Shown here: positions 14,830-23,841 of the stretch, one piece after another
Layout: the number at the start of each line of letters is the position of its first letter
How positions within the stretch are numbered: position 1 is the stretch's first letter
Source: Jatrophihabitans endophyticus
Lineage (GTDB): Bacteria > Actinomycetota > Actinomycetes > Mycobacteriales > Jatrophihabitantaceae
Length of the DNA stretch: 64,000 bases
Reading direction: 5' to 3'
NCBI RefSeq assembly: GCF_900129455.1
Contig: NZ_FQVU01000001.1
Span: 744,001-808,000 of the forward strand
Notes under the pieces: model-generated
What the model was told of the DNA's origin: nothing
What the model saw: only the letters and a program-made list of their open reading frames with translations
Databases searched by the model: none
Made by a program: the position numbers and the translations under genes

Positions 14830-16407
14830 TCACCGGTAGATGTGGTTCAGCAACCGGTTCTGCACGCTGCGCCGGACACCGCCGGTGACGCCGTGGCGGG
14901 CGAGGGCGGCACGTGCGGCGTTCGACCCGCACGCGCCGTGGACGCCGCCGCCGGGGTGGGCGGAGGAGCCGGCGAGGAAGAGCTGGTCGATCGGGGTCGC
15001 CGCGCCGCCCAGGCCCGGTACGGGACGGAACACCAGCTGCTGGTGCAGCTGGGCCGTCCCGCCGTTGATCGCGCCGGTGACCAGGTTGGCGTCGTGGGTC
15101 TCCAGGTCGTACGGCGACTGGACGTGGCGCGCGAGCACGCTCGCGCCGAAACCGGGCGCGCGACGTTCGAGCACCGCCTCGATGCGCTCGACCTGCTCGG
15201 CGACGACGTCGTCGGTGAGCGTGACGCCGCGCGGCAGGTGCGTGTAGGCCCACGCCGACTCGGTGCCGGCCGGCGAACGGGTCGCGTCGGCGGTGGTCAT
15301 CTGGCCGAAGAGCAGGAAGGGCTCGCGCGGCACCCGTCGGGTGGCGAGGTCGGCGGCGTAGTCGGTGAGGCCGTCGAGATCGACGCCGAGGTGCACCGTG
15401 CCCGCCTGCCGGGCGTCGGGATCGGTCCACGGCACCGGCGTGCGCAACGCCCAGTCGACCTTGAGCGTCGGTGCGTCCCACTGGAAGCGGGCGAGGTCCG
15501 CGACCATCGCCGGCGGCAGGTGGTCGTGGCCGACCAGGTCGCCGTACAGCGCGGGGGCGGCGACGTCGGCGAGCACCGCGCGTCGCACCGCGATCCGCTC
15601 GCCGCCGGCCAGCCGGACGCCGACCGCGCGACCGTCGACCACGTCGATGCCCTCGACCGGCGTGCTCGTCCGCAGCTCACCGCCCGCGGCCCGCAGCCGG
15701 CGCACCAGGCCGTCGACGAGCACCGCCGCGCCCCCCACCGGCACCGGGAAGCCGTGGGCGTGCGCGAGCATCGTGAGCAGCCAGCCGTAGATCGCGCTGC
15801 CCGCCCCGTCGGGCGGCAGGTCGGCGTGCAGCGCGTTGCCGGCGAACAGGATGGGCCCGCCCGGGCCGGTGAAGTTCTCCTCGCCGAAGCGGCGCACCGG
15901 CTGGGCGGCCATGCGCGCCAGCCGCAGCGTCTCGGCGGTCCCCAGTCGCCGCAGGATGCCGAGCGCCGTCCGCGTAGGTGGGAACGGCGCGAGCAGGGCG
16001 CGGACCACCTGCTCGCCGATGCGATCCCACTGCGCCGTCAGCCGCAGCCACGCCTCGCCGTCGGCGCCGCCGAGCCCGGCCGCGGTGCGCGCGGCGTCCT
16101 GCCACAGCGTCGCGGAGCGACCGTCGGGCAGCAGGTGGGTGAGCACCGCCGGCGCCCGCGTCCACTCGACGCCGTGCCGGTCGAGCGCCAGCCCCTGGAT
16201 GACCGGCGACGCCGCCGCGAGCGGGTAGAAGGCGCTGAAGAGATCGGTGCGGAAGCCCGGGGCGGTGACGTCGTCGGCGGTCGCGACCGCGCCGCCCGGG
16301 TGCGGCGCGGCCTCGCAGACCAGGACGTCCCATCCGGCGTCGGCGAGCAGGTTCGCCGCGACCAGCCCGTTGTGGCCCGCGCCCACGACGACGGCGTCGA
16401 CGGTCAC
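14830..16407 (-). CDS. NAD(P)/FAD-dependent oxidoreductase, CrtI/phytoene-desaturase-like
   Basis: A 525-residue flavoprotein. The N-terminal dinucleotide site is VVVGAGHNGLVAANLLADAGW with ECEAAPHPGG-type follow-up (here CEAAPHPGGA), and a C-terminal FAD motif is FLAGSSAHPGGGVHGACG. This is the layout of the phytoene desaturase / carotenoid isomerase (COG1233) group, which covers many desaturases and amine oxidases of unknown substrate. No carotenoid genes are nearby, so a role in carotenoid synthesis is not supported. The GTG at 16407 places the Rossmann motif at residue 6; longer upstream frames overlap the divergent dehydrogenase. Confidence 0.88.
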   Translation of the reverse strand: MTVDAVVVGAGHNGLVAANLLADAGWDVLVCEAAPHPGGAVATADDVTAPGFRTDLFSAFYPLAAASPVIQGLALDRHGVEWTRAPAVLTHLLPDGRSATLWQDAARTAAGLGGADGEAWLRLTAQWDRIGEQVVRALLAPFPPTRTALGILRRLGTAETLRLARMAAQPVRRFGEENFTGPGGPILFAGNALHADLPPDGAGSAIYGWLLTMLAHAHGFPVPVGGAAVLVDGLVRRLRAAGGELRTSTPVEGIDVVDGRAVGVRLAGGERIAVRRAVLADVAAPALYGDLVGHDHLPPAMVADLARFQWDAPTLKVDWALRTPVPWTDPDARQAGTVHLGVDLDGLTDYAADLATRRVPREPFLLFGQMTTADATRSPAGTESAWAYTHLPRGVTLTDDVVAEQVERIEAVLERRAPGFGASVLARHVQSPYDLETHDANLVTGAINGGTAQLHQQLVFRPVPGLGGAATPIDQLFLAGSSAHPGGGVHGACGSNAARAALARHGVTGGVRRSVQNRLLNHIYR

Positions 16408-16497
16408 GCGGCCGCCACCCGATTGCCGGTGCCGCAACCGGGGCACCCAACCCACGACACGTCGAGACCGGGCGTTCGGATCGGACGAGGAGTCGTC

Positions 16498-17694
16498 ATC
16501 AGAGCACTCACCTGGCAGGGAAATCAGAACGTGTCGGTCACCGACGTACCCGATCCCCGGATCGAGGAACCGACCGACGCCATCGTCAAGGTCACCTCCA
16601 CCGCGATCTGCGGCAGCGACCTGCACCTCTACGGCGTGTTGGGCCCGTACCTGAAGCCCGGGGACGTCCTGGGGCACGAGGCCATGGGCGTGGTCGAGGA
16701 GGTCGGTGCCGACGTCTCGCACATCGTGCCGGGCGACCGCGTCGTCGTCCCGTTCAACATCTCGTGCGGTCACTGTTGGATGTGCTCGCGCGGCCTGTTC
16801 GCGCAGTGCGAGACGACGCAGGTGCGCAGCGTGGGCAAGGGCGCCACGCTCTTCGGCTACACGTCGCTCTACGGCTCGGTGCCGGGCGGGCAGGCCGAGT
16901 ACCTGCGCGTGCCGCAGGCGCAGTTCGGGCCGATCAAGATCCCGGAGAACACGCCCGACGAGCAGTTCCTGTTCCTCTCCGACGTGCTGCCGACGGCGTG
17001 GCAGGCGGTGAAGTACGCCGACGTGCCCGAGGGCGGCAGCGTCGCCGTCTTCGGTCTCGGCCCGATCGGGCAGCTGGCGGTGCGCATCGCACGCCACCTC
17101 GGCGCCGGCCGGGTCATCGGCATCGACTCGGTGCCCGAGCGGCTCGCGCTCGCGCAGCGGTGGGGCGCCGAGGTGGTCGACCTGTCGAGCGTCGAGGACA
17201 TCACCGACACGCTCATCGACATGGTCGACGGCCGCGGACCCGACTCGACCATCGACGCGGTGGGCATGGAGGCCCACGGCGGCGCTCCCGGCGGCGCGCT
17301 GACGTCGTTCGCGCAGAAGGCCACCGGGCTGCTGCCCGACCCGCTCGCGCAGAAGCTCACCGACAAGATCGCGGTGGACCGGATCGACGCGCTGCTGGCC
17401 GCGCTCAAGAGCGTCCGCCGCGGCGGCACCGTCTCGCTCAGCGGCGTCTACGGCGGCGAGGTCGACCCGCTGCCGATGATGGAGATGTTCGACCGCGGCA
17501 TCCAGCTGCGCATGGGGCAGGCCCATGTGCGGCGGTGGAGCGACGACATCCTGCCGCTCGTCACCGACCCCAGCGACCCGCTCGGCACCCTCGACCTCAC
17601 CACCCACCGACTGCCGCTGGCGCAGGCGCCCGACGCGTACGAGATGTTCCGCGACAAGACCGACGGCTGCATCAAGGTGGTGCTGCAGCCATGA
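16498..17694 (+). CDS. Zinc-dependent alcohol dehydrogenase with apparent ATC start codon
   Basis: A 398-residue medium-chain dehydrogenase. Zinc-site features are CGSDLHLY, GHEAMGVVEEVG and a structural-zinc-like cysteine cluster (CGHCWMCSRGLFAQC); the NAD site is VFGLGPIGQLAV. It resembles glutathione-independent formaldehyde dehydrogenase-like and related long zinc dehydrogenases. The protein should begin (M)RALTWQGNQNV, and the codon there is ATC at 16498, five bases after GAGGAG. The next canonical codons are GTG at 16531, which would delete the first strand, and GTG at 16429, which has no ribosome binding site and adds an odd 23-residue leader. Its stop overlaps the SDR start by 4 bp. 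Confidence 0.88.
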   Translation: MRALTWQGNQNVSVTDVPDPRIEEPTDAIVKVTSTAICGSDLHLYGVLGPYLKPGDVLGHEAMGVVEEVGADVSHIVPGDRVVVPFNISCGHCWMCSRGLFAQCETTQVRSVGKGATLFGYTSLYGSVPGGQAEYLRVPQAQFGPIKIPENTPDEQFLFLSDVLPTAWQAVKYADVPEGGSVAVFGLGPIGQLAVRIARHLGAGRVIGIDSVPERLALAQRWGAEVVDLSSVEDITDTLIDMVDGRGPDSTIDAVGMEAHGGAPGGALTSFAQKATGLLPDPLAQKLTDKIAVDRIDALLAALKSVRRGGTVSLSGVYGGEVDPLPMMEMFDRGIQLRMGQAHVRRWSDDILPLVTDPSDPLGTLDLTTHRLPLAQAPDAYEMFRDKTDGCIKVVLQP

Positions 17695-18608
17695 CCGACT
17701 CCGCGAACGGGCCGGGCTCCCGGGGGCGTCGGGTCCTCGTCGTCGGTGCGACGAGCGGGATCGGGCTGGCCACCGCGCGACGCTTCGCCGCCGCCGGTGA
17801 TCGCCTCACCCTCGTCGCCCGCGACGAGAGTGCCCTGGCCGTGGCGGCGAAGTCCTGTCTCGACGCCGGTGCGATCGACGTCCGGACTGCGGCCGCGGAC
17901 GTCGCCGACGCCGACCAGATCGGCGCGGTCGTCGAGGGCGCGGTCACGGCGTACGGCGGCATCGACGTCACGGTGCACACCGCGACGGTGATGGGGTACG
18001 GCCGGATCGAGAACGTGCCGGCCGCGGACTTCCTCGCCGTCGTCGACGTCGCGATCCACGGCACGCTGCATCTCGCGCAGGCGCTGCTGCCCGTGCTGCG
18101 CCGGCAGCGGCGCGGCACGTTCGTCGTCGTCAACTCGCTGCTCGGCTCGGTGACAGTGCCCAACATGGGCCCCTACTCGACGGCGAAGTGGGGGCAGCGT
18201 GCCCTGGTGCGCACGCTGCAGCAGGAGACCCGCGACGAGCCCGGCATCTCGATCTCGCTGGTGAGCCCGGGCAGCCTGAACACGCCGATCTACTACCAGG
18301 CCGCCAACTACATGGGACGCGACGCCCGTCCGCCGGTGCCGGTGCTGCAGCCCGAGCGGGCGGCGGCGGTGATCCTGCGGCTCGTCGACCGGCCGCGTCG
18401 GGACGTCTCCGTGCCCGTAGGCCCCGGCAACCCCGTCGTGATCGCCGGCTACCGCCTCCTGCCGTGGCTCTACGACCTCCTGGTGGGGCCGCTGTTCCGC
18501 CTCGCCGCGATGACCGGACGCGAACGCGCGCCGACCAGCGGCAACGTGCACCGTGCGGTCGGCGAGCAGGACGCCCTGCACGGCCGCTGGCCCGACGACC
18601 GGGGCTGA
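17691..18608 (+). CDS. Short-chain dehydrogenase/reductase
   Basis: A 305-residue classical SDR. It has the cofactor motif VVGATSGIGLATA near the N-terminus, and a catalytic Tyr-Lys in YSTAKWGQ preceded by VVNSLLGS with the catalytic Ser. The NNAG motif is altered (HTATV). A C-terminal extension with RLLPWLYDLLVGPLFRLAAM looks membrane-associated. Its ATG overlaps the zinc dehydrogenase stop (ATGA), so both are made together and may act in one oxidation/reduction pathway. The substrate is unknown. Confidence 0.9.
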   Translation: MTDSANGPGSRGRRVLVVGATSGIGLATARRFAAAGDRLTLVARDESALAVAAKSCLDAGAIDVRTAAADVADADQIGAVVEGAVTAYGGIDVTVHTATVMGYGRIENVPAADFLAVVDVAIHGTLHLAQALLPVLRRQRRGTFVVVNSLLGSVTVPNMGPYSTAKWGQRALVRTLQQETRDEPGISISLVSPGSLNTPIYYQAANYMGRDARPPVPVLQPERAAAVILRLVDRPRRDVSVPVGPGNPVVIAGYRLLPWLYDLLVGPLFRLAAMTGRERAPTSGNVHRAVGEQDALHGRWPDDRG

Positions 18609-18621
18609 CCGCCGACCGCGA

Positions 18622-19320
18622 TCACCGGTCCGCCGGTGGCCGGTTCGACCGTCCGGGCACGACGATGCGGTGCTCGTAGGCGAGGACGACGACCTGGACC
18701 CGGTCGCGCAGTCCCAGCTTGGTCAGGACCCGGCTGACGTGCAGCTTGACCGTCCCCTCGGACACGTTCAGCTCGGCCGCGATCTCCCGGTTGGATCGTC
18801 CCGTGGCGACCGATCGGAAGACCTCCCGCTCACGGTTGGTGAGGGTGTCCAGTAGCGCGGTGGCCGGATCGGCCTGCGCCGCGGCCGAGTCGACGGGAAG
18901 CGACGGGGTGAACCGTTCGAGCAGTCGGCGCGTCGCGCTGGGGGCGAGCACGGCGTCCCCGGCGGCCACCGTGCGCACGGCACGGACGAGCTCCTCCGGC
19001 GGGGCGTCCTTGAGCAGGAACGCGCTCGCCCCCGCCCGCAGGCCGGCGTGGACGTACTCGTCCAGGTCGAAGGTGGTCAGGATGAGGACCCGGGTGCCCT
19101 CGCCCGAGGCCACGATGCGCTCCGTCGCGGCGATGCCGTCGGTGCCGGGCATCCGGACGTCCATGAGGACGACGTCCGGACGGGTGAGCGCGGTGACGCG
19201 CACGGCCTCGTCGCCGTCGCGGGCCTCCCCCACCACCGACACGTCGCCCTCGGCCTCGAGGATCATCCGGAAGCCCTGCCGCAGCAGGGCCTGGTCGTCG
19301 GCCAGCACGACGCGGATCAC
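18622..19320 (-). CDS. NarL/LuxR-type response regulator
   Basis: A 232-residue response regulator. The receiver has acidic residues D8/D9, phosphoacceptor Asp54 in VVLMDVRMPG, and the KD of FLLKDAPP. The LuxR helix-turn-helix begins LTNREREVFRSVATGRSNREIAAEL and includes VSEGTVKLHVSRVLTKL. The GTG at 19320 overlaps the histidine kinase stop by 4 bp. It is the last of four coupled genes (ATPase, permease, kinase, regulator) and probably controls that ABC transporter. Confidence 0.93.
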   Translation of the reverse strand: MIRVVLADDQALLRQGFRMILEAEGDVSVVGEARDGDEAVRVTALTRPDVVLMDVRMPGTDGIAATERIVASGEGTRVLILTTFDLDEYVHAGLRAGASAFLLKDAPPEELVRAVRTVAAGDAVLAPSATRRLLERFTPSLPVDSAAAQADPATALLDTLTNREREVFRSVATGRSNREIAAELNVSEGTVKLHVSRVLTKLGLRDRVQVVVLAYEHRIVVPGRSNRPPADR

Positions 19321-20573
19321 GAGGCGTCGACCGGGGTCGCGACGTCCACGAGCGGTAGGCGGACCCGGACCGCCCAGCCACGGTGGGGTGTCGGGCCGGA
19401 CGTGATCTCCCCGCCGACGGCGGCGATCCGCTCGCGCATGCCGGGCAGACCCCGGCCCGCTCCCGGCGCCGCGACGCCCGGCGCCGCGACGCCGCCGCCG
19501 TCGTCGTCGACCTCGACGCACAGCTCGTGCGCGGTCCGTCCGATCCGCACGCCGGCGCTCGCTCCCGCGCCGGCGTGCTTCATCGTGTTGGTGAGGGCCT
19601 CCTGCACCAGGCGGTACAGCGCCAGCTGGGTGCCCTGGTCGAGACGGGGCAGCTCCTCGACGACCTGGTAGCGAACGGTGAGTCCGGCCGCCCGCACGCC
19701 GGCCACGAGGTCGGTCAGGTCGGCGAGCCCCGGCAACGGCGAACGCGTCGCGCCGGACGCCGCGCCGGCGTTCGGACCGGTGTCGTCGGCCGCGTCCCGC
19801 AGCACCCCGAGCAGCCGGCGGGTGTCGGTCAGCGCCTGCCGGCCGGTGGCCGACACCGTGCGCATCGCGGCGACCGACCGCTCGGGCGCGCGGACCGCCT
19901 GGGCCGCGGCGCCGTCGGCGAGCGCGACCATCACGGTGAGGTGGTGCGCCACGATGTCGTGCAGTTCGCGGGCGATGCGGGCCCGTTCGGCCGCCGCCGA
20001 CAGCTCGGCCTGCTGATCTCGCTCGCGCTCCAGGCGCAGCGCTCGGTCGCGCAGTTCGAGCGACAGGGCACGACGCGTGCCGACGTACATGCCGAGCGCG
20101 GCGACGGCCGCGACGGCCACCGCCAGCGAGAGGGCCTCGCTGAGCCAGGAGCGGCCGTCGGGGTAGAGCCGCGACGCCCACGCCACCACGACGAGCTCCG
20201 TCGGGAGAAGACATCCGAGGGTCGCCCGGCGCGAGCACCGCGCCGCCACCGTGAACAGACCGATCGCGAGGGGTGGGGTCAGCACCAGATGTTCGGCCCA
20301 CCACCCCGTCGTCACCGCGACGGCGAGGACGACCGCGTACGTCGGGACCGGCCAGACACGCCGCAGGGGCAGTGGCGCCACCATGGCCAGCACGATCGCC
20401 CAGCCCAGTGCCGCAGCGGGCTCGTCGTCACTGACCGCGTAGGCCGCCATGTAGGCGTAGAGGGCGCAGAGCAGGGCGAACAGGGTCACCGCCGCGTCGA
20501 AGGCCCAGGCACGTCGGGGTCGATCGCGCAACGCGTCGCGCTGCGCCCACCTCGGCATGTCGGCGATTCTCAC
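19317..20573 (-). CDS. Sensor histidine kinase, DesK/NarX-type (HisKA_3)
   Basis: A 418-residue membrane kinase. Five or six hydrophobic segments fill residues 25-165. They are followed by a coiled linker and a HisKA_3 domain with ARELHDIVAHHL, phosphoacceptor His205. The ATPase domain has ALYRLVQEALTNTMKHA and a GRGLPGMRERIAAVGG G-box. The GTG at 20573 overlaps the permease stop by 4 bp; an ATG lies five codons further in. The extracytoplasmic loops are short, as in kinases that sense membrane state or partner with an ABC transporter. Confidence 0.93.
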   Translation of the reverse strand: MRIADMPRWAQRDALRDRPRRAWAFDAAVTLFALLCALYAYMAAYAVSDDEPAAALGWAIVLAMVAPLPLRRVWPVPTYAVVLAVAVTTGWWAEHLVLTPPLAIGLFTVAARCSRRATLGCLLPTELVVVAWASRLYPDGRSWLSEALSLAVAVAAVAALGMYVGTRRALSLELRDRALRLERERDQQAELSAAAERARIARELHDIVAHHLTVMVALADGAAAQAVRAPERSVAAMRTVSATGRQALTDTRRLLGVLRDAADDTGPNAGAASGATRSPLPGLADLTDLVAGVRAAGLTVRYQVVEELPRLDQGTQLALYRLVQEALTNTMKHAGAGASAGVRIGRTAHELCVEVDDDGGGVAAPGVAAPGAGRGLPGMRERIAAVGGEITSGPTPHRGWAVRVRLPLVDVATPVDAS

Positions 20574-21382
20574 ACGTCCGCGTGGCGCAGCCGCGCCAGC
20601 GCGAGACCCAGCAGGACCGCCGCGTAGCCGGCGAACAGCGTCATCGCGGCACCGCCGGACAGCGAGTCGCCGAAGCCGACGCCGGCCATGGCGCCGCCGG
20701 CGTTAGCCGGCAGGTAGGAGGCGCCGTCCCAGCTGGCCAGCATCGCCGGCGCCACGAAGAACGACGCCGCGAGCACCCCCAGGGCCGCCGCGCTGTGTCG
20801 CACGAGCGCGCCGACGGCCAGCGCGAACACGGCCGCGGCGGCGCAGTAGAGCGGCACGCCCGCGACGACGCCGACCACCCCGGGATCGGCGAAGGACGCG
20901 CCGGCCCTGCCGTATGCCGACCACACGACTCCGGCCCCCAGCAACGTCAGCACCGCGGCTCCCGCCGTGGCGAGGCCGACCACGACGAGCAGCACGGCGG
21001 CCTTGGCCAGCAGCACGGTGGTGCGCCGCGGGACGACCGTCATCGTCGAGCGGATCAGCCCGGTGCCGTACTCGCCGGTCACGACGAGCGCGCCCACCAT
21101 CAGCACGGCGAGCACCGCGACGGAGAGACCGAACTCGGTGTTCCTCGCCAGGTCGACGGGGTGCGGGTGCCGGTAGTACGGGTCACCGTCGGCGTGCCGG
21201 GCCGACTGGAGCTGCCCGAACATCCCGATCCCGACGATCGAGGCGATGGCGAGGAGCAGCAGCCACCAGGTCGAGCGCACCGAGCGGAGCTTGGTCCACT
21301 CGGATCGGCAGACGCGGACGAACGAGACGTCGAGCCGATCGGCGGCGCGGTCCGGCAGGGCCTCGGGTGCGACCGCGGTCAT
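20570..21382 (-). CDS. ABC-2 type transporter permease
   Basis: A 270-residue membrane protein with about six hydrophobic segments. The N-terminal SEWTKLRSVRSTWWLL is the amphipathic entry helix typical of ABC-2 permeases encoded beside antibiotic or lantibiotic-type ATPases. GALVVTGEYGTGLIRSTMTVVPRR is also characteristic. The ATG at 21382 overlaps the ATPase stop (ATGA). It is the partner of the upstream ATPase; the cargo is unknown. Confidence 0.92.
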   Translation of the reverse strand: MTAVAPEALPDRAADRLDVSFVRVCRSEWTKLRSVRSTWWLLLLAIASIVGIGMFGQLQSARHADGDPYYRHPHPVDLARNTEFGLSVAVLAVLMVGALVVTGEYGTGLIRSTMTVVPRRTTVLLAKAAVLLVVVGLATAGAAVLTLLGAGVVWSAYGRAGASFADPGVVGVVAGVPLYCAAAAVFALAVGALVRHSAAALGVLAASFFVAPAMLASWDGASYLPANAGGAMAGVGFGDSLSGGAAMTLFAGYAAVLLGLALARLRHADV

Positions 21383-22302
21383 CGGCGAACTCCTTCGGTC
21401 GACGCGGCGGCGTACTCGACCTCGCCGTGGGTGGCGGACAGGTAGGCGTCCTCGAGCGAGGCGCGCACGGCCGCCAGCTCGGACAGCGGCACACCGGCGC
21501 TCGCGGCGACCGCGCCGACCTGCTCGGCGCTGAGGCCGGTGACCTGCAGGACGTCCGCCTCGTCGCTGGTGACGGTCACGTGCGGACCGCGCAGCAGGTC
21601 GCGCAGCCGGCCGGCGTCGCGTGAGCGCACGACCACCGAGGTCGAGGTGCTCGCAGCGACGAACTCCTCGACCGTGCTGTCGGCGATCAGCCGCCCGCGA
21701 CCGACCACGACGAGGCGGGTGGCGGTCTGCGCCATCTCCGACATCAGGTGCGACGACACGAACACCGTGCGGCCCTCGTCGGCCAGGCCGCGCAGCATGG
21801 TGCGGATCCACCGCACGCCGTCGGGGTCCAGGCCGTTCACCGGCTCGTCCAAGACGACGGTCCGAGGGGACCCGAGCAGGGCGGCGGCGATGCCCAGCCG
21901 CTGGCCCATGCCCAGGCTGAACCTGCCGACCCGGTCGGCCGCGACGTCCTGCAGCCCGACGAGCTCCAGCACCTCGTCCACGCGGCGTCGACCGAGGCCG
22001 GCGGTCTGCGCGAGCGCGACCAGATGGTTGCGGGCCGACCGTCCGGTGTGGGCGGCGCGGACCTCGAGCAGACTGCCCAGCTCGGCCATCGGCGCGACGC
22101 TGTCGCGATAGACCGAGCCGTTGACCCGGACCGACCCGCTCGTCGGCCGATCCAGCCCGGCGATCATCCGCATCGTCGTGGACTTCCCGGCTCCGTTCGG
22201 GCCCAGGAAGCCGGTGACGGCACCGGGTTCGACGGTGAAGCTGAGGTCGTGGACGGCGAGCGTGTCGCCGTAGCGCTTGGTGAGGTTCTCGACCTCGATC
22301 AC
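21379..22302 (-). CDS. ABC transporter ATP-binding protein
   Basis: A 307-residue ATPase with Walker A GPNGAGKST, signature FSLGMGQRL (in place of LSGGQ), Walker B VVLDEPVNGLDP and switch His in VSSHLMSEM. A C-terminal extension beyond residue 220 follows, as in BcrA/drug-exporter-like ATPases. The GTG at 22302 is preceded by GGAAGGGG; the longer frame to 22386 has no ribosome binding site. It is the first gene of the four-gene transporter/two-component operon, divergent from the SDR at 22489. Confidence 0.93.
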   Translation of the reverse strand: MIEVENLTKRYGDTLAVHDLSFTVEPGAVTGFLGPNGAGKSTTMRMIAGLDRPTSGSVRVNGSVYRDSVAPMAELGSLLEVRAAHTGRSARNHLVALAQTAGLGRRRVDEVLELVGLQDVAADRVGRFSLGMGQRLGIAAALLGSPRTVVLDEPVNGLDPDGVRWIRTMLRGLADEGRTVFVSSHLMSEMAQTATRLVVVGRGRLIADSTVEEFVAASTSTSVVVRSRDAGRLRDLLRGPHVTVTSDEADVLQVTGLSAEQVGAVAASAGVPLSELAAVRASLEDAYLSATHGEVEYAAASTEGVRR

Positions 22303-22488
22303 GGGCGCCCCTTCCGATCGGTCGTGACTGTCGACCCACCGAACGCTAGGAACCGGCTCGCCCGCCGTCGTACGCCTCCGGACCACACTTGCCGTCCCGG
22401 CGTATCACCGCAGATGTACGAGCCCGCCCCGCGGGTCGACGCGCGTGGCGCGCGGCAGGATGCGCGGCCCGGCGGCGACACTGGGGGG

Positions 22489-23253
22489 ATGACGTCTCGG
22501 GTGCGGAGCGCGCTGGTCACCGGCGGCGGCAGCGGCATCGGGCTGGCGACCGCGTCCGCCCTGCACCGCGCCGGCTACGCGCTGACCCTCATCGGCCGGC
22601 GCGCCGAGGTGCTCGCGGCCGCGCAACGAGCGGTGACGGCGCAGGCCGACGGCCCGCCGGTCACGACGCACGTCGCCGACGTGGGCGACGCCGACGCGGC
22701 GCTCGGCTGCGTGGCCGAGCACGTCGGCCGGACGGGCGGCATCGACGCCCTCGTGGCGGCGGCCGGCGCATACGCCCCGGCGCCCCTGGCCGGGCTGACC
22801 GCGGCGCAGTGGGACGCGACGCTCGACGTGCACGTGCGCGCCGCCGTGCTGATGGCCGCCGCCGCGGGGCGGCAGATGGGCGCGGCCGGGCACGGCCGGA
22901 TCGTGCTGCTGTCCTCGGTCAACGGCTACGCCGCCGAGCCCGAGACGATCGACTACACGGTCGCCAAGACGGCGATCATCGGCGCCGTGCGCGCGCTGGC
23001 CGTCGATCTCGCCGGCACCGGCGTGACCGTCAACGCGGTCGCACCGGGCTGGATCGACACACCGATGACCGAGCGCTACCTCGCCGACGCCACGCCCGAC
23101 TCACTGCGCCGCGTCAACCCGCTCGGCCGCGCGGGCCGGGCCGAGGAGATCGCGGACGTCATCGCCTACCTGGTCACGGCCGCGCCCGAGTTCCTCACCG
23201 GCTCGACCGTCACCGTGGACGGCGGACAGACCGCGCTCGCGGCACTGCCCTGA
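22489..23253 (+). CDS. SDR-family oxidoreductase (FabG-like)
   Basis: A 254-residue classical SDR. It has TGGGSGIGLATA near residue 12, catalytic Ser in LLSSVNGY, YTVAKTA with the Tyr-Lys pair, and the C-terminal FLTGSTVTVDGGQ end seen in FabG-like enzymes. The ATG at 22489 overlaps a G-rich stretch (GGGGGG) acting as the ribosome binding site. The substrate is unknown. The SET-domain gene follows 20 bp downstream and may be co-transcribed. Confidence 0.92.
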   Translation: MTSRVRSALVTGGGSGIGLATASALHRAGYALTLIGRRAEVLAAAQRAVTAQADGPPVTTHVADVGDADAALGCVAEHVGRTGGIDALVAAAGAYAPAPLAGLTAAQWDATLDVHVRAAVLMAAAAGRQMGAAGHGRIVLLSSVNGYAAEPETIDYTVAKTAIIGAVRALAVDLAGTGVTVNAVAPGWIDTPMTERYLADATPDSLRRVNPLGRAGRAEEIADVIAYLVTAAPEFLTGSTVTVDGGQTALAALP

Positions 23254-23273
23254 CCGCGAGGCATGATCGAGGC

Positions 23274-23756
23274 GTGAGCACCAGCAAGAAGGACAGCGAG
23301 AAGACGAGTGCGGGGACGCGCGGGGACAAGCGACTGTCGGTGCGCCGGTCCGGCGTCCACGGCAAGGGTGTCTTCGCGAAGGCCGCGCTTCCCGCCGGCG
23401 AGACGCTGCTCGACTACGAGGGCGATCGCATCAGCTGGGAACAGGCCTGCGCCGACTACGCCGCGGCGGGCACCGCGGGCCACACGTTCTACTTCGATCT
23501 CGGCGACGGCACGGTCATCGACGGCGGCTCGAACGGCAACGCGGCCCGGTTCATCAACCACGGCTGCGAACCCAACTGCGAGACCGAGGCCGACGAGGAC
23601 CGCGTCCGCATCATCACGCTGCGCGACATCGCCGTCGGCGACGAACTGTTCATCGACTACAACCTCGTGATCGACGACGACGACCCCGAGGAGCGCGCGC
23701 TCTACGCCTGCGCGTGCGGTGCCGCCACCTGCCGCGGCACGATGCTCGCCGGCTGA
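23274..23756 (+). CDS. SET-domain protein (lysine methyltransferase fold)
   Basis: A 160-residue protein that is almost only a SET domain. It shows VRRSGVHGKGVFAKAALPAGE (SET-N), the SAM-binding/pseudoknot motif RFINHGCEPNCE and GDELFIDYN with the catalytic Tyr, and a post-SET-like CACGAATCRG. This resembles eukaryotic histone lysine methyltransferases and the small bacterial SET proteins. The target may be a ribosomal or HU-type protein, but nothing here shows it. A Lys/Ser-rich N-terminus of about 20 residues precedes the domain. The GTG start at 23274 lies 20 bp after the SDR stop. Confidence 0.9.
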   Translation: MSTSKKDSEKTSAGTRGDKRLSVRRSGVHGKGVFAKAALPAGETLLDYEGDRISWEQACADYAAAGTAGHTFYFDLGDGTVIDGGSNGNAARFINHGCEPNCETEADEDRVRIITLRDIAVGDELFIDYNLVIDDDDPEERALYACACGAATCRGTMLAG

Positions 23757-23771
23757 GCCGGCACGAACGCA

Positions 23772-23811
23772 CCGCGGGCGGTGACCGGCGGCGACCGGTC
23801 ACCGCCCGCGG
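23772..23811. terminator. Bidirectional stem-loop terminator
   Basis: A perfect 17-bp stem (CCGCGGGCGGTGACCGG and its complement) with a 6-base loop lies between the convergent SET-domain and protease genes. It has no clear T-run but is the strongest hairpin of the intergenic region. Confidence 0.7.
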
Positions 23812-23841
23812 CGGTCGACGTGCGGGTGCGGTGGAGCGGGA

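Noticed and set aside
14806-16497. Carotenoid biosynthesis locus because of the CrtI-like protein
   Set aside because: No crtB, crtE or cyclase gene is nearby, and the CrtI-like family includes many unrelated oxidases.
14830-17607. A 925-residue fusion formed by reading through the CrtI-like gene upstream
   Set aside because: The N-terminal 390 residues are the antisense of the zinc dehydrogenase; the true N-terminus is at the GTG at 16407.
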